Assembly: GCA_963402885.1 (NCBI GenBank)
Contig: OY727097.1
Coordinates: 17,670,001-17,734,000, forward strand
DNA: 64,000 nt
Direction of reading: 5' to 3'
Source of the DNA: Antedon bifida
Lineage: Eukaryota > Echinodermata > Crinoidea > Comatulida > Antedonidae
The notes beneath the pieces are model-generated. The model made no database searches. It was given only the letters and a program-made list of their open reading frames with translations, and was not told the DNA's origin. The translations under genes and the position numbers were made by a program. Each line of letters opens with the position of its first letter. Within the stretch, counting starts at the first letter, position 1. Below, piece after piece: positions 10,427-24,239 of the stretch.

Positions 10427-10910
10427 ATTTAGGTTACTCGTAGTTCGGATAATAGTCGAATGGTAGCTTTTCAGATAATTCAGTTGACTTTAATAGTTGA
10501 ATGCCGTAGAAATCAAAGGCACACCATTTTAAAAATGTCTTTGTTGGTTAGATATTAATGAAAGAACAAGAAAAACACAATAGAAACAATGGCTGCGTTG
10601 AGTAACGCGGGCGCAATCGCAACAATAAACAATTTTAAAACAATAGAAACGGTAAAGCAAAGAAAGCGGATGACACTTTAATGATTTGTCGGTATGAAAT
10701 TAAAACTTCCAATACTATTACAAACAACTAGCATTTAAATTTAGTTGATATGAAAATATGTTTGAGAATAGACTACAGTTACTGTAAGTTACAGAAGATT
10801 ATATTACCATTTACATTATGACACTGTAACTGAATATAAATACCAGAATGACACTTGTACAACAATACCAAGCCAATATCTCAGCTAAGAACGTGGTATG
10901 GCGTTTAAGC

Positions 10911-11076
10911 ATACTTACCTGGCACAGGAGCGACTTTGATCAGGAAGGAATGTCCTTCCAAGATGAGGCCTCGGCATTGCACACACGGCTGCGGTTGACC
11001 CTTGCGATTCCCCCAAACGTGGGGAACTCGGGTGTATAATTTATGGTAGCGGGGGACTGCGTTCGCGCTAACCCCC
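10911..11076 (+). ncRNA. RNU1: U1 snRNA, copy 7 (C47T variant)
   Basis: One change, C to T at 10957 (nt 47), on the 3' side of stem-loop I. In my fold G18-C47 becomes a G-U wobble, so the stem should survive. All other elements match copy 1. Confidence 0.95.
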
Positions 11077-11417
11077 AATTCGACATTAATATTAGATAGC
11101 CTATGCAGTTCACGATAATCGTTAGGTTAATTAAGAACACTTGATATATAACTATTTATGGTTACATTATCTGTTAAGAAACTTTGTTGGTTTGTAACTA
11201 TATTTATTTTTCCTTTACAACTGTTGGTATAGAATATTAACATGCATTGAACGCTTCATGATTATTTCGAAGAATAATATCAATTATAGGCTCAAACTCT
11301 AGATTAAACAACATAAAGTAGTCTATTATAGAACTTATACTTATTTAAATACTTTTATTATTATATTTCATTTACAATATGTATTAAATGCTATTTAATT
11401 ATAGATATTTTATTTAT

Positions 11418-12239
11418 TTACATGTCATATTGTTCTTGTCGAAGAAGTTTGGCGATAGAAAACCTTTGACATTTTACACTCAATGATGAAGACGTAGTAT
11501 GTACACCGTTTAATTGTTCTGTTTCAGTTTGTAAGCAATGTTGTTTTTCGCCATTTCTATCGCTGCAATTCAAGTGGTTTATGGATTGGAGATCTAGCTC
11601 CATCGGTGCATTGCGTGATATCGTATACAGGTATGCCACCCACTCGTTGTAAGTGTTGGATGTTACGTGGTACTTCGTTCCATTCACTATAATGATATAT
11701 GGCAGATAGTATTGCCAACCGTCTGTCAATCGATACCTATAACAAGAAAACAAACTTATTTATTAATAATGATGATCATGTAAATAAATAATAAGGATGA
11801 TAATCAATGGTATTTCTGTTAAAATTACAAATGTAGGGAGCATTATTAAGTAAAATGACAAAGTACTGTAACCGAATAAGTACTGTAAGTAAGTTGCAGG
11901 CAGTGAGTTTTATTTAAGAAAAGGTTATTACAAATAATGCGTTACCTGTAAAGGCCAACATAGTTATTGCAATGAATAAGTTGGTTTAATAATGTAAATC
12001 ACATACCTGTGTCTGTCAACCTTTTCGATATACGGAGATTCACTGAAGATCTGACGAACGCATTCTCTGACATTCCTCATGTTATACTTCTCCGGACAAA
12101 TTGTATCAATAATATGCAGCACGTTTAGAGAACCGCTGGTAGTATCTGGACAACGGAGAAGAGCCGCCACAACAAGTTCTTGAAATGATAGAGGCATCAT
12201 CAATGTATCGGTGAGATCGGAGAACATCATGCAAGACAT
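11418..12239 (-). CDS. Array gene, copy 7
   Basis: Exon 1 12007-12239, exon 2 11418-11736. Intact, lineage A; this unit lacks the 18-bp insert although both neighbours have it. Confidence 0.6.
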
Positions 12240-12723
12240 ATTTAGGTTACTCGTAGTTCGGATAATAGTCGAATGGTAGCTTTTCAGATAATTCAGTTGA
12301 CTTTAATAGTTGAATGCCGTAAAAATCAAAGGCACACCATTTTAAAAATGTCTTTGTTGGTTAGATATTAATGAAAGAACAAGAAAAACACAATAGAAAC
12401 AATGGCTGCGTTGAGTAACGCGGGCGCAATCGCAACAATAAACAATTTTAAAACAATAGAAACGGTAAAGCAAAGAAAGCGGATGACACTTTAATGATTT
12501 GTCGGTATGAAATTAAAACTTCCAATACTATTACAAACAACTAGCATTTAAATTTAGTTGATATGAAAATATGTTTGAGAATAGACTACAGTTACTGTAA
12601 GTTACAGAAGATTATATTACCATTTACATTATGACACTGTAACTGAATATAAATACCAGAATGACACTTGTACAACAATACCAAGCCAATATCTCAGCTA
12701 AGAACGTGGTATGGCGTTTAAGC

Positions 12724-12889
12724 ATACTTACCTGGCACAGGAGCGACTTTGATCAGGAAGGAATGTCCTCCCAAGATGAGGCCTCGGCATTGCACACACG
12801 GCTGCGGTTGACCCTTGCGATTCCCCCAAACGTGGGGAACTCGGGTGTATAATTTATGGTAGCGGGGGACTGCGTTCGCGCTAACCCCC
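12724..12889 (+). ncRNA. RNU1: U1 snRNA, copy 8
   Basis: Same as copy 1. Confidence 0.96.
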
Positions 12890-13248
12890 AATTCGACATT
12901 AATATTAGATAGCCTATGCAGTTCACGATAATCGTTAGGTTAATTAAGAACACTTGATATATAACTATTTATGGTTACATTATCTGTTAAGAAACTTTGT
13001 TGGTTTGTAACTATATTTATTTTTCCTTTACAACTGTTGGTATAGAATATTAACATGCATTGAACGCTTCATGATTATTTCGAAGAATAATATCAATTAT
13101 AGGCTCAAACTCTAGATTAAACAACATAAAGTAGTCTATTATAGAACTTATACTTATTTAAATACTTTTATTACTTTCTGTTAAACGATAATTATATTTC
13201 ATTTACAATATGTATTAAATGCTATTTAATTATAGATATTTTATTTAT

Positions 13249-14069
13249 TTACATGTCATATTGTTCTTGTCGAAGAAGTTTGGCGATAGAAAACCTTTGA
13301 CATTTTACACTCAATGATGAAGACGTAGTATGTACACCGTTTAATTGTTCTGTTTCAGTTTGTAAGCAATGTTGTTTTTCGCCATTTCTATCGCTGCAAT
13401 TCAAGTGGTTTATGGATTGGAGATCTAGCTCCATCGGTGCATTGCGTGATATCGTATACAGGTATGCCACCCACTCGTTGTAAGTGTTGGATGTTACGTG
13501 GTACTTCGTTCCATTCACTATAATGATATATGGCAGATAGTATTGCCAACCGTCTGTCAATCGATACCTATAACAAGAAAACAAACTTATTTATTAATAA
13601 TGATGATCATGTAAATAAATAATAAGGATGATAATCAATGGTATTTCTGTTAAAATTACAAATGTAGGGAGCATTATTAAGTAAAATGACAAAGTACTGT
13701 AACCGAATAAGTACTGTAAGTAAGTTGCAGGCAGTGAGTTTTATTTAAGAAAAGGTTATTACAAATAATGCGTTACCTGTAAAGGCCAACATAGTTATTG
13801 CAATGAATAAGTTGGTTAATAATGTAAATCACATACCTGTGTCTGTCAACCTTTTCGATATACGGTGATTCACTGAAGATCTGACGAACGCATTCTCTGA
13901 CATTCCTCATGTTATACTTCTCCGGACAAATTGTATCAATAATATGCAGCACGTTTAGAGAACCGCTGGTAGTATCTGGACAACGGAGAAGAGCCGCCAC
14001 AACAAGTTCTTGAAATGATAGAGGCATCATCAATGTATCGGTGAGATCGGAGAACATCATGCAAGACAT
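13249..14069 (-). CDS. Array gene, copy 8
   Basis: Exon 1 13837-14069, exon 2 13249-13567. Intact, lineage B with the in-frame 60-nt alternative extension. Confidence 0.6.
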
Positions 14070-14553
14070 ATTTAGGTTACTCGTAGTTCGGATAATAGTC
14101 GAATGGTAGCTTTTCAGATAATTCAGTTGACTTTAATAGTTGAATGCCGTAAAAATCAAAGGCACACCATTTTAAAAATGTCTTTGTTGGTTAGATATTA
14201 ATGAAAGAACAAGAAAAACACAATAGAAACAATGGCTGCGTTGAGTAACGCGGGCGCAATCGCAACAATAAACAATTTTAAAACAATAGAAACGGTAAAG
14301 CAAAGAAAGCGGATGACACTTTAATGATTTGTCGGTATGAAATTAAAACTTCCAATACTATTACAAACAACTAGCATTTAAATTTAGTTGATATGAAAAT
14401 ATGTTTGAGAATAGACTACAGTTACTGTAAGTTACAGAAGATTATATTACCATTTACATTATGACACTGTAACTGAATATAAATACCAGAATGACACTTG
14501 TACAACAATACCAAGCCAATATCTCAGCTAAGAACGTGGTATGGCGTTTAAGC

Positions 14554-14719
14554 ATACTTACCTGGCACAGGAGCGACTTTGATCAGGAAGGAATGTCCTC
14601 CCAAGATGAGGCCTCGGCATTGCACACACGGCTGCGGTTGACCCTTGCGATTCCCCCAAACGTGGGGAACTCGGGTGTATAATTTATGGTAGCGGGGGAC
14701 TGCGTTCGCGCTAACCCCC
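14554..14719 (+). ncRNA. RNU1: U1 snRNA, copy 9
   Basis: Same as copy 1. Confidence 0.96.
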
Positions 14720-15078
14720 AATTCGACATTAATATTAGATAGCCTATGCAGTTCACGATAATCGTTAGGTTAATTAAGAACACTTGATATATAACTATTT
14801 ATGGTTACATTATCTGTTAAGAAACTTTGTTGGTTTGTAACTATATTTATTTTTCCTTTACAACTGTTGGTATAGAATATTAACATGCATTGAACGCTTC
14901 ATGATTATTTCGAAGAATAATATCAATTATAGGCTCAAACTCTAGATTAAACAACATAAAGTAGTCTATTATAGAACTTATACTTATTTAAATACTTTTA
15001 TTACTTTCTGTTAAACGATAATTATATTTCATTTACAATATGTATTAAATGCTATTTAATTATAGATATTTTATTTAT

Positions 15079-15900
15079 TTACATGTCATATTGTTCTTGT
15101 CGAAGAAGTTTGGCGATAGAAAACCTTTGACATTTTACACTCAATGATGAAGACGTAGTATGTACACCGTTTAATTGTTCTGTTTCAGTTTGTAAGCAAT
15201 GTTGTTTTTCGCCATTTCTATCGCTGCAATTCAAGTGGTTTATGGATTGGAGATCTAGCTCCATCGGTGCATTGCGTGATATCGTATACAGGTATGCCAC
15301 CCACTCGTTGTAAGTGTTGGATGTTACGTGGTACTTCGTTCCATTCACTATAATGATATATGGCAGATAGTATTGCCAACCGTCTGTCAATCGATACCTA
15401 TAACAAGAAAACAAACTTATTTATTAATAATGATGATCATGTAAATAAATAATAAGGATGATAATCAATGGTATTTCTGTTAAAATTACAAATGTAGGGA
15501 GCATTATTAAGTAAAATGACAAAGTACTGTAACCGAATAAGTACTGTAAGTAAGTTGCAGGCAGTGAGTTTTATTTAAGAAAAGGTTATTACAAATAATG
15601 CGTTACCTGTAAAGGCCAACATAGTTATTGCAATGAATAAGTTGGTTTAATAATGTAAATCACATACCTGTGTCTGTCAACCTTTTCGATATACGGAGAT
15701 TCACTGAAGATCTGACGAACGCATTCTCTGACATTCCTCATGTTATACTTCTCCGGACAAATTGTATCAATAATATGCAGCACGTTTAGAGAACCGCTGG
15801 TAGTATCTGGACAACGGAGAAGAGCCGCCACAACAAGTTCTTGAAATGATAGAGGCATCATCAATGTATCGGTGAGATCGGAGAACATCATGCAAGACAT
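15079..15900 (-). CDS. Array gene, copy 9
   Basis: Exon 1 15668-15900, exon 2 15079-15397. Intact, lineage A, now with the 18-bp insert. Confidence 0.6.
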
Positions 15901-16384
15901 ATTTAGGTTACTCGTAGTTCGGATAATAGTCGAATGGTAGCTTTTCAGATAATTCAGTTGACTTTAATAGTTGAATGCCGTAGAAATCAAAGGCACACCA
16001 TTTTAAAAATGTCTTTGTTGGTTAGATATTAATGAAAGAACAAGAAAAACACAATAGAAACAATGGCTGCGTTGAGTAACGCGGGCGCAATCGCAACAAT
16101 AAACAATTTTAAAACAATAGAAACGGTAAAGCAAAGAAAGCGGATGACACTTTAATGATTTGTCGGTATGAAATTAAAACTTCCAATACTATTACAAACA
16201 ACTAGCATTTAAATTTAGTTGATATGAAAATATGTTTGAGAATAGACTACAGTTACTGTAAGTTACAGAAGATTATATTACCATTTACATTATGACACTG
16301 TAACTGAATATAAATACCAGAATGACACTTGTACAACAATACCAAGCCAATATCTCAGCTAAGAACGTGGTATGGCGTTTAAGC

Positions 16385-16550
16385 ATACTTACCTGGCACA
16401 GGAGCGACTTTGATCAGGAAGGAATGTCCTCCCAAGATGAGGCCTCGGCATTGCACACACGGCTGCGGTTGACCCTTGCGATTCCCCCAAACGTGGGGAA
16501 CTCGGGTGTATAATTTATGGTAGCGGGGGACTGCGTTCGCGCTAACCCCC
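16385..16550 (+). ncRNA. RNU1: U1 snRNA, copy 10
   Basis: Same as copy 1. Confidence 0.96.
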
Positions 16551-16909
16551 AATTCGACATTAATATTAGATAGCCTATGCAGTTCACGATAATCGTTAGG
16601 TTAATTAAGAACACTTGATATATAACTATTTATGGTTACATTATCTGTTAAGAAACTTTGTTGGTTTGTAACTATATTTATTTTTCCTTTACAACTGTTG
16701 GTATAGAATATTAACATGCATTGAACGCTTCATGATTATTTCGAAGAATAATATCAATTATAGGCTCAAACTCTAGATTAAACAACATAAAGTAGTCTAT
16801 TATAGAACTTATACTTATTTAAATACTTTTATTACTTTCTGTTAAACGATAATTATATTTCATTTACAATATGTATTAAATGCTATTTAATTATAGATAT
16901 TTTATTTAT

Positions 16910-17731
16910 TTACATGTCATATTGTTCTTGTCGAAGAAGTTTGGCGATAGAAAACCTTTGACATTTTACACTCAATGATGAAGACGTAGTATGTACACCG
17001 TTTAATTGTTCTGTTTCAGATTGTAAGCAATGTTGTTTTTCGCCATTTCTATCGCTGCAATTCAAGTGGTTTATGGATTGGAGATCTAGCTCCATCGGTG
17101 CATTGCGTGATATCGTATACAGGTATGCCACCCACTCGTTGTAAGTGTTGGATGTTACGTGGTACTTCGTTCCATTCACTATAATGATATATGGCAGATA
17201 GTATTGCCAACCGTCTGTCAATCGATACCTATAACAAGAAAACAAACTTATTTATTAATAATGATGATCATGTAAATAAATAATAAGGATGATAATCAAT
17301 GGTATTTCTGTTAAAATTACAAATGTAGGGAGCATTATTAAGTAAAATGACAAAGTACTGTAACCGAATAAGTACTGTAAGTAAGTTGCAGGCAGTGAGT
17401 TTTATTTAAGAAAAGGTTATTACAAATAATGCGTTACCTGTAAAGGCCAACATAGTTATTGCAATGAATAAGTTGGTTTAATAATGTAAATCACATACCT
17501 GTGTCTGTCAACCTTTTCGATATACGGAGATTCACTGAAGATCTGACGAACGCATTCTCTGACATTCCTCATGTTATACTTCTCCGGACAAATTGTATCA
17601 ATAATATGCAGCACGTTTAGAGAACCGCTGGTAGTATCTGGACAACGGAGAAGAGCCGCCACAACAAGTTCTTGAAATGATAGAGGCATCATCAATGTAT
17701 CGGTGAGATCGGAGAACATCATGCAAGACAT
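16910..17731 (-). CDS. Array gene, copy 10 (T148S)
   Basis: Exon 1 17499-17731, exon 2 16910-17228. Intact, lineage A; one conservative change, Thr148 to Ser, seen in no other copy. Confidence 0.6.
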
Positions 17732-18215
17732 ATTTAGGTTACTCGTAGTTCGGATAATAGTCGAATGGTAGCTTTTCAGATAATTCAGTTGACTTTAATA
17801 GTTGAATGCCGTAGAAATCAAAGGCACACCATTTTAAAAATGTCTTTGTTGGTTAGATATTAATGAAAGAACAAGAAAAACACAATAGAAACAATGGCTG
17901 CGTTGAGTAACGCGGGCGCAATCGCAACAATAAACAATTTTAAAACAATAGAAACGGTAAAGCAAAGAAAGCGGATGACACTTTAATGATTTGTCGGTAT
18001 GAAATTAAAACTTCCAATACTATTACAAACAACTAGCATTTAAATTTAGTTGATATGAAAATATGTTTGAGAATAGACTACAGTTACTGTAAGTTACAGA
18101 AGATTATATTACCATTTACATTATGACACTGTAACTGAATATAAATACCAGAATGACACTTGTACAACAATACCAAGCCAATATCTCAGCTAAGAACGTG
18201 GTATGGCGTTTAAGC

Positions 18216-18381
18216 ATACTTACCTGGCACAGGAGCGACTTTGATCAGGAAGGAATGTCCTCCCGAGATGAGGCCTCGGCATTGCACACACGGCTGCGGT
18301 TGACCCTTGCGATTCCCCCAAACGTGGGGAACTCGGGTGTATAATTTATGGTAGCGGGGGACTGCGTTCGCGCTAACCCCC
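18216..18381 (+). ncRNA. RNU1: U1 snRNA, copy 11 (A50G variant)
   Basis: One change, A to G at 18265 (nt 50), in the linker between stem-loops I and II. Binding loops and Sm site are unchanged. Confidence 0.95.
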
Positions 18382-18740
18382 AATTCGACATTAATATTAG
18401 ATAGCCTATGCAGTTCACGATAATCGTTAGGTTAATTAAGAACACTTGATATATAACTATTTATGGTTACATTATCTGTTAAGAAACTTTGTTGGTTTGT
18501 AACTATATTTATTTTTCCTTTACAACTGTTGGTATAGAATATTAACATGCATTGAACGCTTCATGATTATTTCGAAGAATAATATCAATTATAGGCTCAA
18601 ACTCTAGATTAAACAACATAAAGTAGTCTATTATAGAACTTATACTTATTTAAATACTTTTATTACTTTCTGTTAAACGATAATTATATTTCATTTACAA
18701 TATGTATTAAATGCTATTTAATTATAGATATTTTATTTAT

Positions 18741-19561
18741 TTACATGTCATATTGTTCTTGTCGAAGAAGTTTGGCGATAGAAAACCTTTGACATTTTAC
18801 ACTCAATGATGAAGACGTAGTATGTACACCGTTTAATTGTTCTGTTTCAGTTTGTAAGCAATGTTGTTTTTCGCCATTTCTATCGCTGCAATTCAAGTGG
18901 TTTATGGATTGGAGATCTAGCTCCATCGGTGCATTGCGTGATATCGTATACAGGTATGCCACCCACTCGTTGTAAGTGTTGGATGTTACGTGGTACTTCG
19001 TTCCATTCACTATAATGATATATGGCAGATAGTATTGCCAACCGTCTGTCAATCGATACCTATAACAAGAAAACAAACTTATTTATTAATAATGATGATC
19101 ATGTAAATAAATAATAAGGATGATAATCAATGGTATTTCTGTTAAAATTACAAATGTAGGGAGCATTATTAAGTAAAATGACAAAGTACTGTAACCGAAT
19201 AAGTACTGTAAGTAAGTTGCAGGCAGTGAGTTTTATTTAAGAAAAGGTTATTACAAATAATGCGTTACCTGTAAAGGCCAACATAGTTATTGCAATGAAT
19301 AAGTTGGTTAATAATGTAAATCACATACCTGTGTCTGTCAACCTTTTCGATATACGGTTATTCACTGAAGATCTGACGAACGCATTCTCTGACATTCCTC
19401 ATGTTATACTTCTCCGGACAAATTGTATCAATAATATGCAGCACGTTTAGAGAACCGCTGGTAGTATCTGGACAACGGAGAAGAGCCGCCACAACAAGTT
19501 CTTGAAATGATAGAGGCATCATCAATGTATCGGTGAGATCGGAGAACATCATGCAAGACAT
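18741..19561 (-). pseudogene. Array gene, copy 11, nonsense codon 68
   Basis: Exon 1 19329-19561, exon 2 18741-19059. Ser68 (TCA) is TAA at 19358-19360, leaving 67 residues and cutting off the wing of the putative winged helix. Lineage B; splice sites intact. Confidence 0.8.
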
Positions 19562-20045
19562 ATTTAGGTTACTCGTAGTTCGGATAATAGTCGAATGGTA
19601 GCTTTTCAGATAATTCAGTTGACTTTAATAGTTGAATGCCGTAGAAATCAAAGGCACACCATTTTAAAAATGTCTTTGTTGGTTAGATATTAATGAAAGA
19701 ACAAGAAAAACACAATAGAAACAATGGCTGCGTTGAGTAACGCGGGCGCAATCGCAACAATAAACAATTTTAAAACAATAGAAACGGTAAAGCAAAGAAA
19801 GCGGATGACACTTTAATGATTTGTCGGTATGAAATTAAAACTTCCAATACTATTACAAACAACTAGCATTTAAATTTAGTTGATATGAAAATATGTTTGA
19901 GAATAGACTACAGTTACTGTAAGTTACAGAAGATTATATTACCATTTACATTATGACACTGTAACTGAATATAAATACCAGAATGACACTTGTACAACAA
20001 TACCAAGCCAATATCTCAGCTAAGAACGTGGTATGGCGTTTAAGC

Positions 20046-20211
20046 ATACTTACCTGGCACAGGAGCGACTTTGATCAGGAAGGAATGTCCTCCCAAGATG
20101 AGGCCTCGGCATTGCACACACGGCTGCGGTTGACCCTTGCGATTCCCCCAAACGTGGGGAACTCGGGTGTATAATTTATGGTAGCGGGGGACTGCGTTCG
20201 CGCTAACCCCC
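20046..20211 (+). ncRNA. RNU1: U1 snRNA, copy 12
   Basis: Same as copy 1. From this unit to unit 31 the downstream spacer reads CTTTTGG where others read CTGTTGG. Confidence 0.96.
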
Positions 20212-20570
20212 AATTCGACATTAATATTAGATAGCCTATGCAGTTCACGATAATCGTTAGGTTAATTAAGAACACTTGATATATAACTATTTATGGTTAC
20301 ATTATCTGTTAAGAAACTTTGTTGGTTTGTAACTATATTTATTTTTCCTTTACAACTTTTGGTATAGAATATTAACATGCATTGAACGCTTCATGATTAT
20401 TTCGAAGAATAATATCAATTATAGGCTCAAACTCTAGATTAAACAACATAAAGTAGTCTATTATAGAACTTATACTTATTTAAATACTTTTATTACTTTC
20501 TGTTAAACGATAATTATATTTCATTTACAATATGTATTAAATGGTATTTAATTATAGATATTTTATTTAT

Positions 20571-21391
20571 TTACATGTCATATTGTTCTTGTCGAAGAAG
20601 TTTGGCGATAGAAAACCTTTGACATTTTACACTCAATGATGAAGACGTAGTATGTACACCGTTTAATTGTTCTGTTTCAGTTTGTAAGCAATGTTGTTTT
20701 TCGCCATTTCTATCGCTGCAATTCAAGTGGTTTATGGATTGGAGATCTAGCTCCATCGGTGCATTGCGTGATATCGTATACAGGTATGCCACCCACTCGT
20801 TGTAAGTGTTGGATGTTACGTGGTACTTCGTTCCATTCACTATAATGATATATGGCAGATAGTATTGCCAACCGTCTGTCAATCGATACCTATAACAAGA
20901 AAACAAACTTATTTATTAATAATGATGATCATGTAAATAAATAATAAGGATGATAATCAATGGTATTTCTGTTAAAATTACAAATGTAGGGAGCATTATT
21001 AAGTAAAATGACAAAGTACTGTAACCGAATAAGTACTGTAAGTAAGTTGCAGGCAGTGAGTTTTATTTAAGAAAAGGTTATTACAAATAATGCGTTACCT
21101 GTAAAGGCCAACATAGTTATTGCAATGAATAAGTTGGTTAATAATGTAAATCACATACCTGTGTCTGTCAACCTTTTCGATATACGGTTATTCACTGAAG
21201 ATCTGACGAACGCATTCTCTGACATTCCTCATGTTATACTTCTCCGGACAAATTGTATCAATAATATGCAGCACGTTTAGAGAACCGCTGGTAGTATCTG
21301 GACAACGGAGAAGAGCCGCCACAACAAGTTCTTGAAATGATAGAGGCATCATCAATGTATCGGTGAGATCGGAGAACATCATGCAAGACAT
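20571..21391 (-). pseudogene. Array gene, copy 12, nonsense codon 68
   Basis: Exon 1 21159-21391, exon 2 20571-20889. Shares the TAA at codon 68 (21188-21190) with copy 11, so the lesion was spread by unit duplication or conversion. Confidence 0.8.
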
Positions 21392-21875
21392 ATTTAGGTT
21401 ACTCGTAGTTCGGATAATAGTCGAATGGTAGCTTTTCAGATAATTCAGTTGACTTTAATAGTTGAATGCCGTAGAAATCAAAGGCACACCATTTTAAAAA
21501 TGTCTTTGTTGGTTAGATATTAATGAAAGAACAAGAAAAACACAATAGAAACAATGGCTGCGTTGAGTAACGCGGGCGCAATCGCAACAATAAACAATTT
21601 TAAAACAATAGAAACGGTAAAGCAAAGAAAGCGGATGACACTTTAATGATTTGTCGGTATGAAATTAAAACTTCCAATACTATTACAAACAACTAGCATT
21701 TAAATTTAGTTGATATGAAAATATGTTTGAGAATAGACTACAGTTACTGTAAGTTACAGAAGATTATATTACCATTTACATTATGACACTGTAACTGAAT
21801 ATAAATACCAGAATGACACTTGTACAACAATACCAAGCCAATATCTCAGCTAAGAACGTGGTATGGCGTTTAAGC

Positions 21876-22041
21876 ATACTTACCTGGCACAGGAGCGACT
21901 TTGATCAGGAAGGAATGTCCTCCCAAGATGAGGCCTCGGCATTGCACACACGGCTGCGGTTGACCCTTGCGATTCCCCCAAACGTGGGGAACTCGGGTGT
22001 ATAATTTATGGTAGCGGGGGACTGCGTTCGCGCTAACCCCC
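21876..22041 (+). ncRNA. RNU1: U1 snRNA, copy 13
   Basis: Same as copy 1. Confidence 0.96.
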
Positions 22042-22400
22042 AATTCGACATTAATATTAGATAGCCTATGCAGTTCACGATAATCGTTAGGTTAATTAAG
22101 AACACTTGATATATAACTATTTATGGTTACATTATCTGTTAAGAAACTTTGTTGGTTTGTAACTATATTTATTTTTCCTTTACAACTTTTGGTATAGAAT
22201 ATTAACATGCATTGAACGCTTCATGATTATTTCGAAGAATAATATCAATTATAGGCTCAAACTCTAGATTAAACAACATAAAGTAGTCTATTATAGAACT
22301 TATACTTATTTAAATACTTTTATTACTTTCTGTTAAACGATAATTATATTTCATTTACAATATGTATTAAATGGTATTTAATTATAGATATTTTATTTAT

Positions 22401-23222
22401 TTACATGTCATATTGTTCTTGTCGAAGAAGTTTGGCGATAGAAAACCTTTGACATTTTACACTCAATGATGAAGACGTAGTATGTACACCGTTTAATTGT
22501 TCTGTTTCAGTTTGTAAGCAATGTTGTTTTTCGCCATTTCTATCGCTGCAATTCAAGTGGTTTATGGATTGGAGATCTAGCTCCATCGGTGCATTGCGTG
22601 ATATCGTATACAGGTATGCCACCCACTCGTTGTAAGTGTTGGATGTTACGTGGTACTTCGTTCCATTCACTATAATGATATATGGCAGATAGTATTGCCA
22701 ACCGTCTGTCAATCGATACCTATAACAAGAAAACAAACTTATTTATTAATAATGATGATCATGTAAATAAATAATAAGGATGATAATCAATGGTATTTCT
22801 GTTAAAATTACAAATGTAGGGAGCATTATTAAGTAAAATGACAAAGTACTGTAACCGAATAAGTACTGTAAGTAAGTTGCAGGCAGTGAGTTTTATTTAA
22901 GAAAAGGTTATTACAAATAATGCGTTACCTGTAAAGGCCAACATAGTTATTGCAATGAATAAGTTGGTTAATAATGTAAATCACATACCTGTGTCTGTCA
23001 ACCTTTTCGATATACGGTGATTCACTGAAGATCTGACGAACGCATTCTCTGACATTCCTCATGTTTATACTTCTCCGGACAAATTGTATCAATAATATGC
23101 AGCACGTTTAGAGAACCGCTGGTAGTATCTGGACAACGGAGAAGAGCCGCCACAACAAGTTCTTGAAATGATAGAGGCATCATCAATGTATCGGTGAGAT
23201 CGGAGAACATCATGCAAGACAT
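22401..23222 (-). pseudogene. Array gene, copy 13, frameshifted
   Basis: Exon 1 22989-23222 (234 nt), exon 2 22401-22719. One extra T on the + strand (CATGTTTATAC) shifts the frame after Tyr52 and stops at 66 residues. Lineage B. Confidence 0.8.
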
Positions 23223-23706
23223 ATTTAGGTTACTCGTAGTTCGGATAATAGTCGAATGGTAGCTTTTCAGATAATTCAGTTGACTTTAATAGTTGAATGC
23301 CGTAGAAATCAAAGGCACACCATTTTAAAAATGTCTTTGTTGGTTAGATATTAATGAAAGAACAAGAAAAACACAATAGAAACAATGGCTGCGTTGAGTA
23401 ACGCGGGCGCAATCGCAACAATAAACAATTTTAAAACAATAGAAACGGTAAAGCAAAGAAAGCGGATGACACTTTAATGATTTGTCGGTATGAAATTAAA
23501 ACTTCCAATACTATTACAAACAACTAGCATTTAAATTTAGTTGATATGAAAATATGTTTGAGAATAGACTACAGTTACTGTAAGTTACAGAAGATTATAT
23601 TACCATTTACATTATGACACTGTAACTGAATATAAATACCAGAATGACACTTGTACAACAATACCAAGCCAATATCTCAGCTAAGAACGTGGTATGGCGT
23701 TTAAGC

Positions 23707-23872
23707 ATACTTACCTGGCACAGGAGCGACTTTGATCAGGAAGGAATGTCCTCCCAAGATGAGGCCTCGGCATTGCACACACGGCTGCGGTTGACCCTTG
23801 CGATTCCCCCAAACGTGGGGAACTCGGGTGTATAATTTATGGTAGCGGGGGACTGCGTTCGCGCTAACCCCC
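23707..23872 (+). ncRNA. RNU1: U1 snRNA, copy 14
   Basis: Same as copy 1. Just downstream the spacer reads CCTATACAG, a G to A change shared with units 17 and 30. Confidence 0.96.
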
Positions 23873-24239
23873 AATTCGACATTAATATTAGATAGCCTAT
23901 ACAGTTCACGATAATCGTTAGGTTAATTAAGAACACTTGATATATAACTATTTATGGTTACATTATCTGTTAAGAAACTTTGTTGGTTTGTAACTATATT
24001 TATTTTTCCTTTACAACTTTTGGTATAGAATATTAACATGCATTGAACGCTTCATGATTATTTCGAAGAATAATATCAATTATAGGCTCAAACTCTAGAT
24101 TAAACAACATAAAGTAGTCTATTATAGAACTTATACTTATTTAAATACTTTTATTACTTTCTTACTTTCTGTTAAACGATAATTATATTTCATTTACAAT
24201 ATGTATTAAATGCTATTTAATTATAGATATTTTATTTAT

